Source of the DNA: JALTBU01 sp964410645
GTDB taxonomy: Bacteria > Campylobacterota > Campylobacteria > Campylobacterales > Nautiliaceae
Assembly (NCBI GenBank): GCA_964410645.1
Contig: CAYPHV010000005.1
Span: 1 to 45,529, forward strand
Length of the DNA stretch: 45,529 nt
Reading direction: 5' to 3'
Positions 9,453 through 16,466 of the stretch are shown here, one piece after another (position 1 is the stretch's first letter; each line of letters opens with the position of its first letter). The notes beneath the pieces were generated by a model, which did not search any database, was not told the origin of the DNA, and worked only from the letters and a program-made list of their open reading frames with translations. The position numbers were made by a program, and so were the translations under genes.

Positions 9453-9528
9453 TGGCAGGGCAGGAGGGACTCGAACCCCCAACAAGCGGTTTTGGAGACC
9501 GCCGCTCTACCATTGGAGCTACTGCCCT
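9453..9528 (-). tRNA. tRNA-Trp (anticodon CCA)
   Basis: 76-base cloverleaf: acceptor AGGGCAG pairs with CTGCCCT, discriminator G, CCA encoded. The anticodon stem CGGT/ACCG holds the CCA anticodon, and the T arm has GGGGGTTCGAGTCCC. It lies between rpmG and secE, a linkage common in this phylum. Confidence 0.97.
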
Positions 9529-9599
9529 TTATTTTAGAGCGTAAAACTTATCTGCTTAAACCAATGTTCAAAAAACAAACTGCCCCGCCCCATTATTTA

Positions 9600-9624
9600 G
9601 AATCAAAACTTAAAGTTTTGATTC
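9600..9624 (-). repeat. Perfect palindrome at the 3' end of rpmG
   Basis: Two 11-base arms (GAATCAAAACT and its reverse complement) flank a three-base loop that is the rpmG stop codon itself. The transcript can form a stable hairpin ending the message. No U-run follows, so it looks more like a processing or stability element between rpmG and tRNA-Trp than an intrinsic terminator. Confidence 0.6.
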
Positions 9625-9762
9625 TTTATGGATAGTATGTTTATTACACCATTTACAATATTTTTTAACTTCTAATTTTTCCGGATGTTTTCTTTTTTCT
9701 TTTGTTGTATGATAATTAAATCTACCACATTCCGTGCATTTTAGATGAATAATTTCTCTCAT
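9610..9762 (-). CDS. rpmG: Ribosomal protein L33
   Basis: Small 50S protein, 50 residues, beginning MREIIHLKCTECGRFNY. It has the zinc-binding type with two Cys pairs (CTEC and CKWC), so it is the C+ form of L33. The ATG at 9762 follows tuf by 30 bases; the stop lies in the loop of a perfect palindrome. Position between tuf and tRNA-Trp/secE is the classic context. Confidence 0.96.
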   Translation of the reverse strand: MREIIHLKCTECGRFNYHTTKEKRKHPEKLEVKKYCKWCNKHTIHKESKL

Positions 9763-9792
9763 CTTTATCCTTTAAAAATAAGGGATTTACCC

Positions 9793-10992
9793 TTATTCAA
9801 TAATTTTGCTGACTACTCCGGCACCGACAGTTCTACCACCTTCTCTGATAGCAAATCTTGTTCCTTCTTCTAGTGCAATTGGAGCTATTAAATCTATTGT
9901 TAATCTTACATTGTCCCCAGGCATAACCATTTCTACACCTTCTGGTAATGTAATATTTCCTGTTACATCGGTTGTTCTGATATAAAATTGCGGTCTGTAT
10001 CCGTTAAAGAACGGTTTATGTCTACCACCTTCTTCTTTAGTCAGTACATAAACTTCTGATTCAAATTTATGATGAGGGGTAATTGTGCCAGGTTTTGCAA
10101 GAACCATACCTCTTTCAACTTCATCTTTATTAATACCTCTTAAAAGTACCCCGATATTATCACCGGCCTGACCTTCATCAAGTACTTTTCTAAACATTTC
10201 AATACCAGTGGCTTTTGTAGTTTTGCTTGGTTTGAAACCTACAATTTCAACATCATCTCCAAGTTTGACAACGCCTCTTTCAACTCTTCCTGTTACAACA
10301 GTACCTCTTCCTGAAATTGAAAATACATCTTCAATCGGCATTAAGAAATCTTTATGAATATCTCTTACAGGTGTCGGAATATATTCATCAACCGCATCCA
10401 TAAGTTCCATAATTTTATCTGACCATTTGCCAAGCTTTCCGGATTTCACTTCTTCAAGGGCTTTAAGAGCTGATCCTGTAATAATTGGCGCGTTATCTCC
10501 GTCAAAATTATATGCACTTAAAAGTTCTCTAACTTCCATTTCAACAAGTTCAAGCAATTCTTCATCATCAACCATATCCATTTTGTTCAAAAATACTACA
10601 ATTGCCGGAACACCAACTTGTCTTGAAAGCAAAATATGCTCTCTTGTTTGAGGCATAGGCCCGTCAGTTGCTGCAACAACCAAAATAGCACCGTCCATTT
10701 GTGCTGCACCTGTAATCATATTTTTAACATAATCGGCATGTCCTGGACAGTCAACATGGGCATAATGCCTTGTTTCTGTTTCATATTCAACATGGGATGT
10801 ATTAATAGTAATGCCTCTTTCTCTTTCTTCAGGTGCATTATCAATCTTATCGTAATCTTTCATCTCAGCAAAACCTTTTTGTGCCAAAACACCGGTAATT
10901 GCTGCTGTTAAAGTAGTTTTACCATGATCAACGTGACCGATTGTACCAATATTAACATGTGGTTTATTTCTTACATATTTTTCTTTTGCCAT
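9793..10992 (-). CDS. tuf: Translation elongation factor Tu
   Basis: EF-Tu, 399 residues, delivers aminoacyl-tRNA to the ribosome. GTPase motifs are all present: GHVDHGKTT (P-loop), DCPGHADYV and NKMD. Domains 2 and 3 follow, ending in the conserved VGAGVVSKIIE. A GGAGG site precedes the start at 10992. It is the only tuf copy in the window and lies downstream of four tRNA genes. Confidence 0.98.
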   Translation of the reverse strand: MAKEKYVRNKPHVNIGTIGHVDHGKTTLTAAITGVLAQKGFAEMKDYDKIDNAPEERERGITINTSHVEYETETRHYAHVDCPGHADYVKNMITGAAQMDGAILVVAATDGPMPQTREHILLSRQVGVPAIVVFLNKMDMVDDEELLELVEMEVRELLSAYNFDGDNAPIITGSALKALEEVKSGKLGKWSDKIMELMDAVDEYIPTPVRDIHKDFLMPIEDVFSISGRGTVVTGRVERGVVKLGDDVEIVGFKPSKTTKATGIEMFRKVLDEGQAGDNIGVLLRGINKDEVERGMVLAKPGTITPHHKFESEVYVLTKEEGGRHKPFFNGYRPQFYIRTTDVTGNITLPEGVEMVMPGDNVRLTIDLIAPIALEEGTRFAIREGGRTVGAGVVSKIIE

Positions 10993-11053
10993 TTTATTCC
11001 TCCATTTGAAATTTTTATACTTTAGCTCATTATGAACTCCAACAAGGCCTTGC

Positions 11054-11128
11054 TGGAGCCCATAGCCGGGATTGAACCGGCGACCTCTTCCTTACCAAGG
11101 AAGTGCTCTGCCACTGAGCTATATGGGC
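11054..11128 (-). tRNA. tRNA-Thr (anticodon GGT)
   Basis: 75-base tRNA: acceptor GCCCATA/TATGGGC, discriminator T, encoded CCA. The anticodon arm is CTTCC-TTGGTAA-GGAAG. It is the last tRNA before tuf. Confidence 0.97.
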
Positions 11129-11129
11129 A

Positions 11130-11151
11130 AAAACACTGCTAGCAATGTTTT
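11130..11151 (-). repeat. 22-base near-perfect palindrome before tRNA-Thr(GGT)
   Basis: Ten-base arms around TA. The one non-Watson-Crick pair is U-G in the minus-strand RNA but C-A in the plus-strand RNA, which points to a functional minus-strand hairpin. A run of T follows at the 5' edge of the tRNA. It could be a processing stem or a weak attenuator. Confidence 0.5.
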
Positions 11152-11181
11152 AAACAAATTAAAACAATATATTTTGGGAGT

Positions 11182-11190
11182 ATATTAGCA
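11182..11190 (-). promoter_or_regulatory. Extended -10 promoter candidate before tRNA-Thr(GGT)-tuf
   Basis: On the minus strand TGCTAATAT reads as TG-N-TAATAT, an extended -10 element. Campylobacterota housekeeping promoters often lack a -35 box. It would give tuf a promoter independent of the upstream tRNAs. Confidence 0.45.
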
Positions 11191-11234
11191 TACAACAATT
11201 TTTAGTAGTTTGCTTTAGCTCCCAGTTTCTTATC

Positions 11235-11311
11235 TGGAGCGGGCGACGGGACTCGAACCCGCGACCCTCAGCTTGGAAGGCTGACGCTCTAGCCAACTGA
11301 GCTACACCCGC
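11235..11311 (-). tRNA. tRNA-Gly (anticodon TCC)
   Basis: 77-base tRNA: acceptor GCGGGTG/CGCCCGC, discriminator T, encoded CCA. The anticodon arm is TCAGC-CTTCCAA-GCTGA. Confidence 0.97.
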
Positions 11312-11321
11312 ACACAATTTT

Positions 11322-11345
11322 AAAAAAGCCCCTCATTTTAAGGCT
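11322..11345 (-). terminator. Intrinsic-terminator-like hairpin between tRNA-Tyr and tRNA-Gly
   Basis: On the minus strand AGCCTT, a seven-base loop, GGGGCT and then a run of T form a six-pair stem (two U-G pairs) followed by a U-tract. It could reduce read-through from the first promoter into tRNA-Gly and tuf. The stem is short. Confidence 0.45.
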
Positions 11346-11347
11346 CA

Positions 11348-11433
11348 TGGTGGTGGGGGAAGGATTCGAACCTTCGAAGGCGAACGCCAACGGGTTTACA
11401 GCCCGTCCCCTTTGGCCACTCGGGAACCCCACC
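11348..11433 (-). tRNA. tRNA-Tyr (anticodon GTA)
   Basis: 86-base class II tRNA with a long variable arm (about GGCGTTCGCC). The acceptor is GGTGGGG/CCCCACC, discriminator A, encoded CCA. The anticodon arm is ACGGG-CTGTAAA-CCCGT. Confidence 0.97.
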
Positions 11434-11454
11434 TATCACTGGTCAAACGCTTAA

Positions 11455-11531
11455 TGGAGCCGGCAAAGGGACTTGAACCCCCGACCTGCTGATTACAAAT
11501 CAGCTGCTCTAGCCAACTGAGCTACGCCGGC
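11455..11531 (-). tRNA. tRNA-Thr (anticodon TGT)
   Basis: 77-base tRNA: acceptor GCCGGCG/TGCCGGC (one mispair at the inner end), discriminator T, encoded CCA. The anticodon arm is GCTGA-TTTGTAA-TCAGC. First gene of the cluster, just downstream of the consensus promoter. Confidence 0.97.
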
Positions 11532-11553
11532 AACAATTGCTTTGTGGATTGAA

Positions 11554-11582
11554 ATTATAAGTAAATTGTTTTTACATGTCAA
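11554..11582 (-). promoter_or_regulatory. Perfect sigma-70 promoter of the tRNA-tuf cluster
   Basis: Exact TTGACA (11582-11577) and exact TATAAT (11559-11554) separated by 17 bases on the minus strand. Transcription would start near 11547, about 16 bases before tRNA-Thr(TGT). An all-consensus promoter fits the demand for stable RNA and EF-Tu. Confidence 0.88.
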
Positions 11583-11622
11583 GAGTTTTAAATAATTTTT
11601 AAAAAAAATCCAAATATTATAT

Positions 11623-11628
11623 TATAAT
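11623..11628 (+). promoter_or_regulatory. -10 element for the EI24-like gene
   Basis: TATAAT on the plus strand, about 20 bases before the ATG at 11648, with no clear -35. It is divergent from the tRNA promoter about 40 bases away. The leader would be only some 12 bases and contains the AAGGA site. Confidence 0.45.
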
Positions 11629-11647
11629 ATTGCAAAAAAGGATACAA

Positions 11648-12541
11648 ATGCCGTTTTTATATTCTCTTTTACTAAGTGTTAAAGATTTAGGAACTTCCCA
11701 AATAAAAAAACTATCGGTCATTAATGGTCTAATCTGGTTTTTTATCTGGCTTATTATCGGTTTTTTAACATGGAAAAAAATGATTATCTTTACATCTAAT
11801 TTGTTAAATTTTTTCCCTTTTTCCTTTATTCAACTGAGCAGCGCACAAGTTATTTTTACTCTGCTTTGGATACAGGCAATTTTTATAACAATAGGAATAT
11901 TGTTTGCTTTTTTTAATGAATTTATAGAAAAACAGCTTGAAAAAACCCACTTTCATTATTTGAGCATTTCTATCGGCATTTTAATTATTATTTTTTGGAG
12001 TTATATTTTTTTAGCAAATAAAACAACAATAGAAAATTATTTAATACATATATTAAAAATATTACCTTTTCAGACAGTTCAGGAAATAATGAGCGTATTT
12101 TTGGGGCTCTTATTTTTTTATTTACTTTTTTGTGCTTCTATTTCTTTAAATTTTATTTTTTTAATAATTCCAAAATTAAAACAATTTACTGATAAATATC
12201 CGCAAATCAAAATCAACAAAATATCATATATAAAACTTATTTCAATATCTATAAGAGATTTATTTATATATATAATCGGAGCGATTATTCTTTATCCTTT
12301 TATGATCATTCCCTGGTTTAATATCATAACATTAACTTTTTTATGGGCTTATATGATAAAAGACAGTTATACTCATATTATTGAATCGTTATTTAACATA
12401 AAATTTACTAAAAAAGAAAAATGGTCTTTATCAATAATTTCCATAATTTTTAATTTTTTACCGATTATAAATATATTCGCACCTGCTTTTGGCATACTTA
12501 ATTTTTATCATTATGGAATAGAAAAAAAATTAAATTCTTAA
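11648..12541 (+). CDS. EI24/CysZ-like integral membrane protein
   Basis: 297 residues, about six hydrophobic segments. The end, with FNFLPIINIFAPAFGILNFY, resembles the C terminus of EI24-domain proteins, the family of the E. coli sulfate transporter CysZ, so uptake of a small anion is one possibility, but no substrate can be assigned. The ATG at 11648 is chosen over the TTG at 11630 because AAGGA lies just before it. It stands alone between divergent tRNAs and convergent glmS, and the two stop codons are eight bases apart. Confidence 0.7.
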   Translation: MPFLYSLLLSVKDLGTSQIKKLSVINGLIWFFIWLIIGFLTWKKMIIFTSNLLNFFPFSFIQLSSAQVIFTLLWIQAIFITIGILFAFFNEFIEKQLEKTHFHYLSISIGILIIIFWSYIFLANKTTIENYLIHILKILPFQTVQEIMSVFLGLLFFYLLFCASISLNFIFLIIPKLKQFTDKYPQIKINKISYIKLISISIRDLFIYIIGAIILYPFMIIPWFNIITLTFLWAYMIKDSYTHIIESLFNIKFTKKEKWSLSIISIIFNFLPIINIFAPAFGILNFYHYGIEKKLNS

Positions 12542-12549
12542 AGACAGTA

Positions 12550-14319
12550 TTATTCCACAGTTACAGATTTAGCCAGATTCCTTGGCATATCCACATCATT
12601 TCCCAAACGTACCGCCACTTCCAAAGCTATAAGCTGAACTATAACTGTCATTTCAAAAAATTCTACCATTTCATTGCTAGAATCACTGATTTGTATAAAA
12701 TCGTCGCTTAATTCTATTTCCTCGCTTGAAACAGTTAAAACTGTAGCATCTCTGGCCGCTAATTCTTCTATGTTGCTTTTTGTTTTTTCAAAAAGTATAT
12801 TTTTACTTAAAAGCGCAACCACAAAAAGTTCCGGATCAGCAAGGGCAATAGGACCGTGTTTCATTTCTCCGGCCGGATATCCTTCTGCATGAATATAACT
12901 GATTTCTTTTAGTTTTAAAGCCCCTTCAAGCGCTAGGGGATAAAATATATCCCTTCCTATAAAGAAAAACCCGTGCCCGTGAAGATATCTTTTTGAAAGT
13001 CTTTTTATTTTTTCATGTAAATATCCGTCAACTTTTGTAGCAAGAATCGCCTCATTTATCACATTAAATTCATTTATATTCCCAAGATAATTGCTTAACA
13101 TCCAAAGCGTCATAACCTGGGTTGCAAATGCTTTCGTCGACGCCACGCCTTTTTCTATTCCGGCTCTTAACAAAATACTTCTATCTGCAACTCTTACTAT
13201 CGAAGAATTATCCACATTACAAAAAGCTAACGTTTTAAGCCCGGCTTTTTTTGCCATTTTAAGTGTTTCAAGAGTATCTGCCGTTTCACCGCTTTGAGAA
13301 ATCACTATAAACAGTGTATCTTTACTGAGAAAAGGATTTCTGTATCTAAGTTCACTGGCAACTTCCACATCCACCCTTATTTTTGCATTTCTTTCAATCA
13401 GATATTTGCCTACAAGTCCTGCGTGAAAACTGCTTCCGCAGGCTGAAATAATTATATTATTGATCCCGTTAAAAAATTTTCTGTCAAATTCGTCAAATTT
13501 AATCCCGTTTTGGGTATTTCTTCCAAGAGTGTTTTCTTTTAAAACATCAAACTGCTCATATATTTCTTTTTCCATATAAAATCTAAAGCCCTGTTTTTTA
13601 GCCGATTCTTTTGACAATGGAAGAATTTTAAAAGCAGGTAAAATTTCTTTTTCTTTAAATATTTTTATTTCTTTTTCATCCACATATCCAAATTCTTCAT
13701 CTTCCAAATAATGGGCTTCATTCGCATATCCTATCAAAGGGGCATCGGAAGAAGCTAAAAAAATCCCTTTCTTACCTTTTGCAACAATAAGAGGGGAACC
13801 TTTTTTCGCAAAAAATATTTTCTTGTCATATTTCGTTATCAAAAGAAAAGCATAAGAACCTTCAATTTTTTCTAATACTTTTTTAAAAGCTTCAAAACTG
13901 TTTCCTTCATAATAATACTCAAACAGCCTTACTATCACTTCACTGTCTGTTTGAGAAATAAAATTAATTCCTTTATCTTCCAAAAAATTTTTGATTTCTT
14001 TATAATTTTCGATAATTCCGTTATGCACTACAGCGCTAAATGCACCGGCATGTGGATGAGCATTAATCTCCGTAGGTTTTCCGTGTGTCGCCCACCTTGT
14101 GTGGCCTATGCCAAACAAAGGTTTTTTAAATTTTACTTTTTTTAATTTTTCTTCCAAATTTTTAAGCTTGCCCAAAGCTTTAACAACCCTTAAATCATTA
14201 CCATCCCTTATTGCAATCCCGGCACTGTCATAACCTCTGTATTCAAGTTCTTTAAGCCCTTCGATTAAATAATTTTCTACATTTTCACCGATATTAATAC
14301 ATCCCACTATTCCGCACAT
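12550..14319 (-). CDS. glmS: Glutamine--fructose-6-phosphate aminotransferase (isomerizing)
   Basis: Makes glucosamine-6-phosphate from fructose-6-phosphate and glutamine, the entry to peptidoglycan and lipid A synthesis. 589 residues. The N-terminal Ntn glutaminase domain starts MCGIVGC (Cys2 is the nucleophile) with YRGYDSAG and GHTRWATHGKP. Two SIS sugar-isomerase domains follow (SACGSSFHAG, then GRDIFYPLALEGALKLKEI), and the end DMPRNLAKSVTVE is the conserved tail. The start overlaps the galU stop by one base (TAATG), so both are on one message. Confidence 0.97.
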   Translation of the reverse strand: MCGIVGCINIGENVENYLIEGLKELEYRGYDSAGIAIRDGNDLRVVKALGKLKNLEEKLKKVKFKKPLFGIGHTRWATHGKPTEINAHPHAGAFSAVVHNGIIENYKEIKNFLEDKGINFISQTDSEVIVRLFEYYYEGNSFEAFKKVLEKIEGSYAFLLITKYDKKIFFAKKGSPLIVAKGKKGIFLASSDAPLIGYANEAHYLEDEEFGYVDEKEIKIFKEKEILPAFKILPLSKESAKKQGFRFYMEKEIYEQFDVLKENTLGRNTQNGIKFDEFDRKFFNGINNIIISACGSSFHAGLVGKYLIERNAKIRVDVEVASELRYRNPFLSKDTLFIVISQSGETADTLETLKMAKKAGLKTLAFCNVDNSSIVRVADRSILLRAGIEKGVASTKAFATQVMTLWMLSNYLGNINEFNVINEAILATKVDGYLHEKIKRLSKRYLHGHGFFFIGRDIFYPLALEGALKLKEISYIHAEGYPAGEMKHGPIALADPELFVVALLSKNILFEKTKSNIEELAARDATVLTVSSEEIELSDDFIQISDSSNEMVEFFEMTVIVQLIALEVAVRLGNDVDMPRNLAKSVTVE

Positions 14320-15137
14320 TAATTCTTACCTTTTATTTCATCATAAAAACATTTGGTAGCTTCCATAAATCCATCAATACTTCCACAGTCAAATCTTTTA
14401 CCTTTAAATTTGTAAGCTATTACCAAACCTTTCTTAGCCTGTATTTTTAACGCATCCGTCAGTTGAATTTCACCGCCTTTTCCTGGTTTAACATCTTTTA
14501 ACAAATCAAATATATCAGGTGTTAAAATATATCTACCTATAATCGCCAAATTACTTGGAGCCTTGTCAATATCCGGTTTTTCCACCATATCATTAATCAT
14601 AATAACGCCGTCTTCTACTTTTTTACCGGCTATTACACCGTATTTATTTACTTCTTTTTTATCCACCTCTTCAACCGCAACTATACTGCATTTATATTTT
14701 TTATATAAATTCACCATTTGAGAGAGCACATCTCCAACACATAAATCATCTGCCAACACTACGGCAAAAGGATTGTTGCCAACCAAAGACTCGCCAGTAA
14801 GTACTGCGTGTCCCAATCCCAACATCTCTTTTTGTCTTACATAAGTAAAAGTGCATTTTTCTATTATTTCATTTGTTTCTTGAAGAAGTTTGGCTTTACT
14901 TGAACCTTTAATTTTTTCTTCAAGCTCAGGTGAAAAATCAAGATAGTCTTCTATTGCCCTTTTATTTCTCCCTGTTACAAATCCTATTTCAAAAATTTTT
15001 GCGTGCATACATTCGTTTATTGCATAATGAATCAAAGGTTTATTTACAACAGGCAGCATTTCTTTCGGAACCGATTTAGTAGCAGGTAAAAATCTTGTTC
15101 CATACCCGGCTGCCGGAAACAGTGCTTTTTTTATCAT
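14319..15137 (-). CDS. galU: UTP--glucose-1-phosphate uridylyltransferase
   Basis: Makes UDP-glucose from UTP and glucose-1-phosphate for surface polysaccharides. 272 residues. The N-terminal nucleotide-binding motif FPAAGYGTRFLPATKSVPKE is intact, with VLADDLCVGD and GGEIQLTDAL further on. It overlaps the preceding lipoprotein gene by four bases (ATGA) and glmS by one, so the three form a tight operon. Confidence 0.96.
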   Translation of the reverse strand: MIKKALFPAAGYGTRFLPATKSVPKEMLPVVNKPLIHYAINECMHAKIFEIGFVTGRNKRAIEDYLDFSPELEEKIKGSSKAKLLQETNEIIEKCTFTYVRQKEMLGLGHAVLTGESLVGNNPFAVVLADDLCVGDVLSQMVNLYKKYKCSIVAVEEVDKKEVNKYGVIAGKKVEDGVIMINDMVEKPDIDKAPSNLAIIGRYILTPDIFDLLKDVKPGKGGEIQLTDALKIQAKKGLVIAYKFKGKRFDCGSIDGFMEATKCFYDEIKGKN

Positions 15138-15610
15138 TTTTTACCCTTTAAATATTTAATTAAAACAATTGTTTTTCTTTTTTTATCTTTAAAAAGTATA
15201 TAATTGTTTGTTACTTTATAAAAAATACCTTTTTCTTTTTGAATAAATCCGTTTTGAATTTTTTGAAAATTATTCAGTGCCAAAGGTTTTTTATTTAATA
15301 TTCTATCAAAAAAATCTTTTTGATATCCGTTAAAATATTTTTTTATAAATATTTCTTTATTAAAACACCTGTTTTCTACACAGATTTTATTCTCTTTTAA
15401 AATAAAATTTACCGGTTCATTCCCGGCTTTATAAATAATAATCTGTTTATATCCCAAACTTTCTTTTAAAAAACCCTCATCCGAAAGCTTTATTTCAGGA
15501 GAATCAATATGTATATAAACAGGAGTTGTTTTAACTGCACAACCGATAAAAAAAATTAAAAATATAAAATTAAAAATTACATCTATTAATTTCAACTTAA
15601 AATTTTTCAC
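15134..15610 (-). CDS. Predicted lipoprotein, function unknown
   Basis: 158 residues. A basic N terminus and a hydrophobic stretch end in FFIGC, so Cys24 is the likely lipidated residue. The mature part is Lys-rich and contains a CVENRC pair. I do not recognise a functional family. The start follows directly on the stop of the YrdC-like gene and the stop overlaps galU by four bases. The context suggests an envelope role, but that is inference only. Confidence 0.7.
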   Translation of the reverse strand: MKNFKLKLIDVIFNFIFLIFFIGCAVKTTPVYIHIDSPEIKLSDEGFLKESLGYKQIIIYKAGNEPVNFILKENKICVENRCFNKEIFIKKYFNGYQKDFFDRILNKKPLALNNFQKIQNGFIQKEKGIFYKVTNNYILFKDKKRKTIVLIKYLKGKK

Positions 15611-16051
15611 TTATCTTATCCTTTTTACTCTGCTTTTAGAAATTTTATAAATTATCGAAGGACTATTTTCAAAAAACCCGTTTTTTTCTTCAACTATTAT
15701 ATCTGCTTTTTGTCTGGCCCAGTTTTCATCAAATTTCTTCCCGGATTCATTAGCGGAAGTAGAATACATCCATTTAAATTTTTTTAAAAACTCCAAATGA
15801 TTTTTATTTTTTATTATTCTAAAAGAATTGCCGTTTGGGTATATATATGTTATTTTATTGCTTCTTCTGATTTTTTTTTTAAATTTACCTGGTACCCTTA
15901 CAAAATTCTTTAATATTTTTAAGCTTTCAACTTCTATTAAAATTTTTTTATTTTCAGGTCTGTTTTTAATTTTATTTAATTTTTTATAATTTTGGCTTAA
16001 AAATCCCACAGTGGTATCTGTCTGAACCAAATAAACAAGATTACTGTTCAT
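15611..16051 (-). CDS. Short Sua5/YciO/YrdC-family protein (TsaC-like)
   Basis: 146 residues. It shows the YrdC pattern: YLVQTDTTVGF and IKNRPENKK near the N terminus, FVRVPGKF, STSANESGK and a final SPSIIYKISKSRVKRIR. True TsaC proteins make threonylcarbamoyl-AMP for the t6A modification of tRNA and are usually 180-200 residues, so this is a compact version. It may be the only TsaC or a paralogue; the window cannot tell. It overlaps the FliJ-like gene by 11 bases. Confidence 0.75.
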   Translation of the reverse strand: MNSNLVYLVQTDTTVGFLSQNYKKLNKIKNRPENKKILIEVESLKILKNFVRVPGKFKKKIRRSNKITYIYPNGNSFRIIKNKNHLEFLKKFKWMYSTSANESGKKFDENWARQKADIIVEEKNGFFENSPSIIYKISKSRVKRIR

Positions 16052-16466
16052 ATTTTTTCCTGTTATTCAATAAAATTGCGATTTCATCCATTTCCAACGA
16101 TTCTTTTTTCCCCGCCTCTTTCAACTGTTTTTTAATTTCTGTTTTTTGTAAATATTTCATCTTTTCATATTCTATATTCGCTTCTTTAAAAAATTCTAAA
16201 AGTTCTTTTTTTCTGTTTTCCAAAAATTTTATCTGATTTTCAAAATTTTTTATTTCGTTTATTAAATTTTCCTGCATTATTTTGATTTGTTTTAATTCAT
16301 TAAAAGTCCCTTTTAGGGGAAAAGAAAAAGTTTGAAGTTTTTTATTAAAAAAGGATATTTTAATTTTTAAATCGTTTATAGAGAAGTTGACTTTTTGAAT
16401 ATTTTTTTCAATTTTATCAGCTTCGTTTTTTTTTATTTTAACTATCGAATCAAATTTTGTTTTCAT
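16041..16466 (-). CDS. FliJ-like coiled-coil protein
   Basis: 141 residues, strongly charged and almost wholly helical, with long coiled-coil runs (about residues 10-45 and 65-120). Size, composition and the location directly after purA resemble the FliJ-like protein next to purA in Campylobacter as I recall it. FliJ is the stalk of the flagellar export ATPase and an escort for chaperones. Sequence motifs are weak in this family, so the name is provisional. It overlaps purA by four bases. Confidence 0.55.
   Translation of the reverse strand: MKTKFDSIVKIKKNEADKIEKNIQKVNFSINDLKIKISFFNKKLQTFSFPLKGTFNELKQIKIMQENLINEIKNFENQIKFLENRKKELLEFFKEANIEYEKMKYLQKTEIKKQLKEAGKKESLEMDEIAILLNNRKKYEQ

Noticed and set aside
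9421..9513. N-terminal extension of secE upstream of 9420
   Set aside because: It translates the tRNA-Trp gene; the ATG at 9420 gives the conserved SecE start and normal length.
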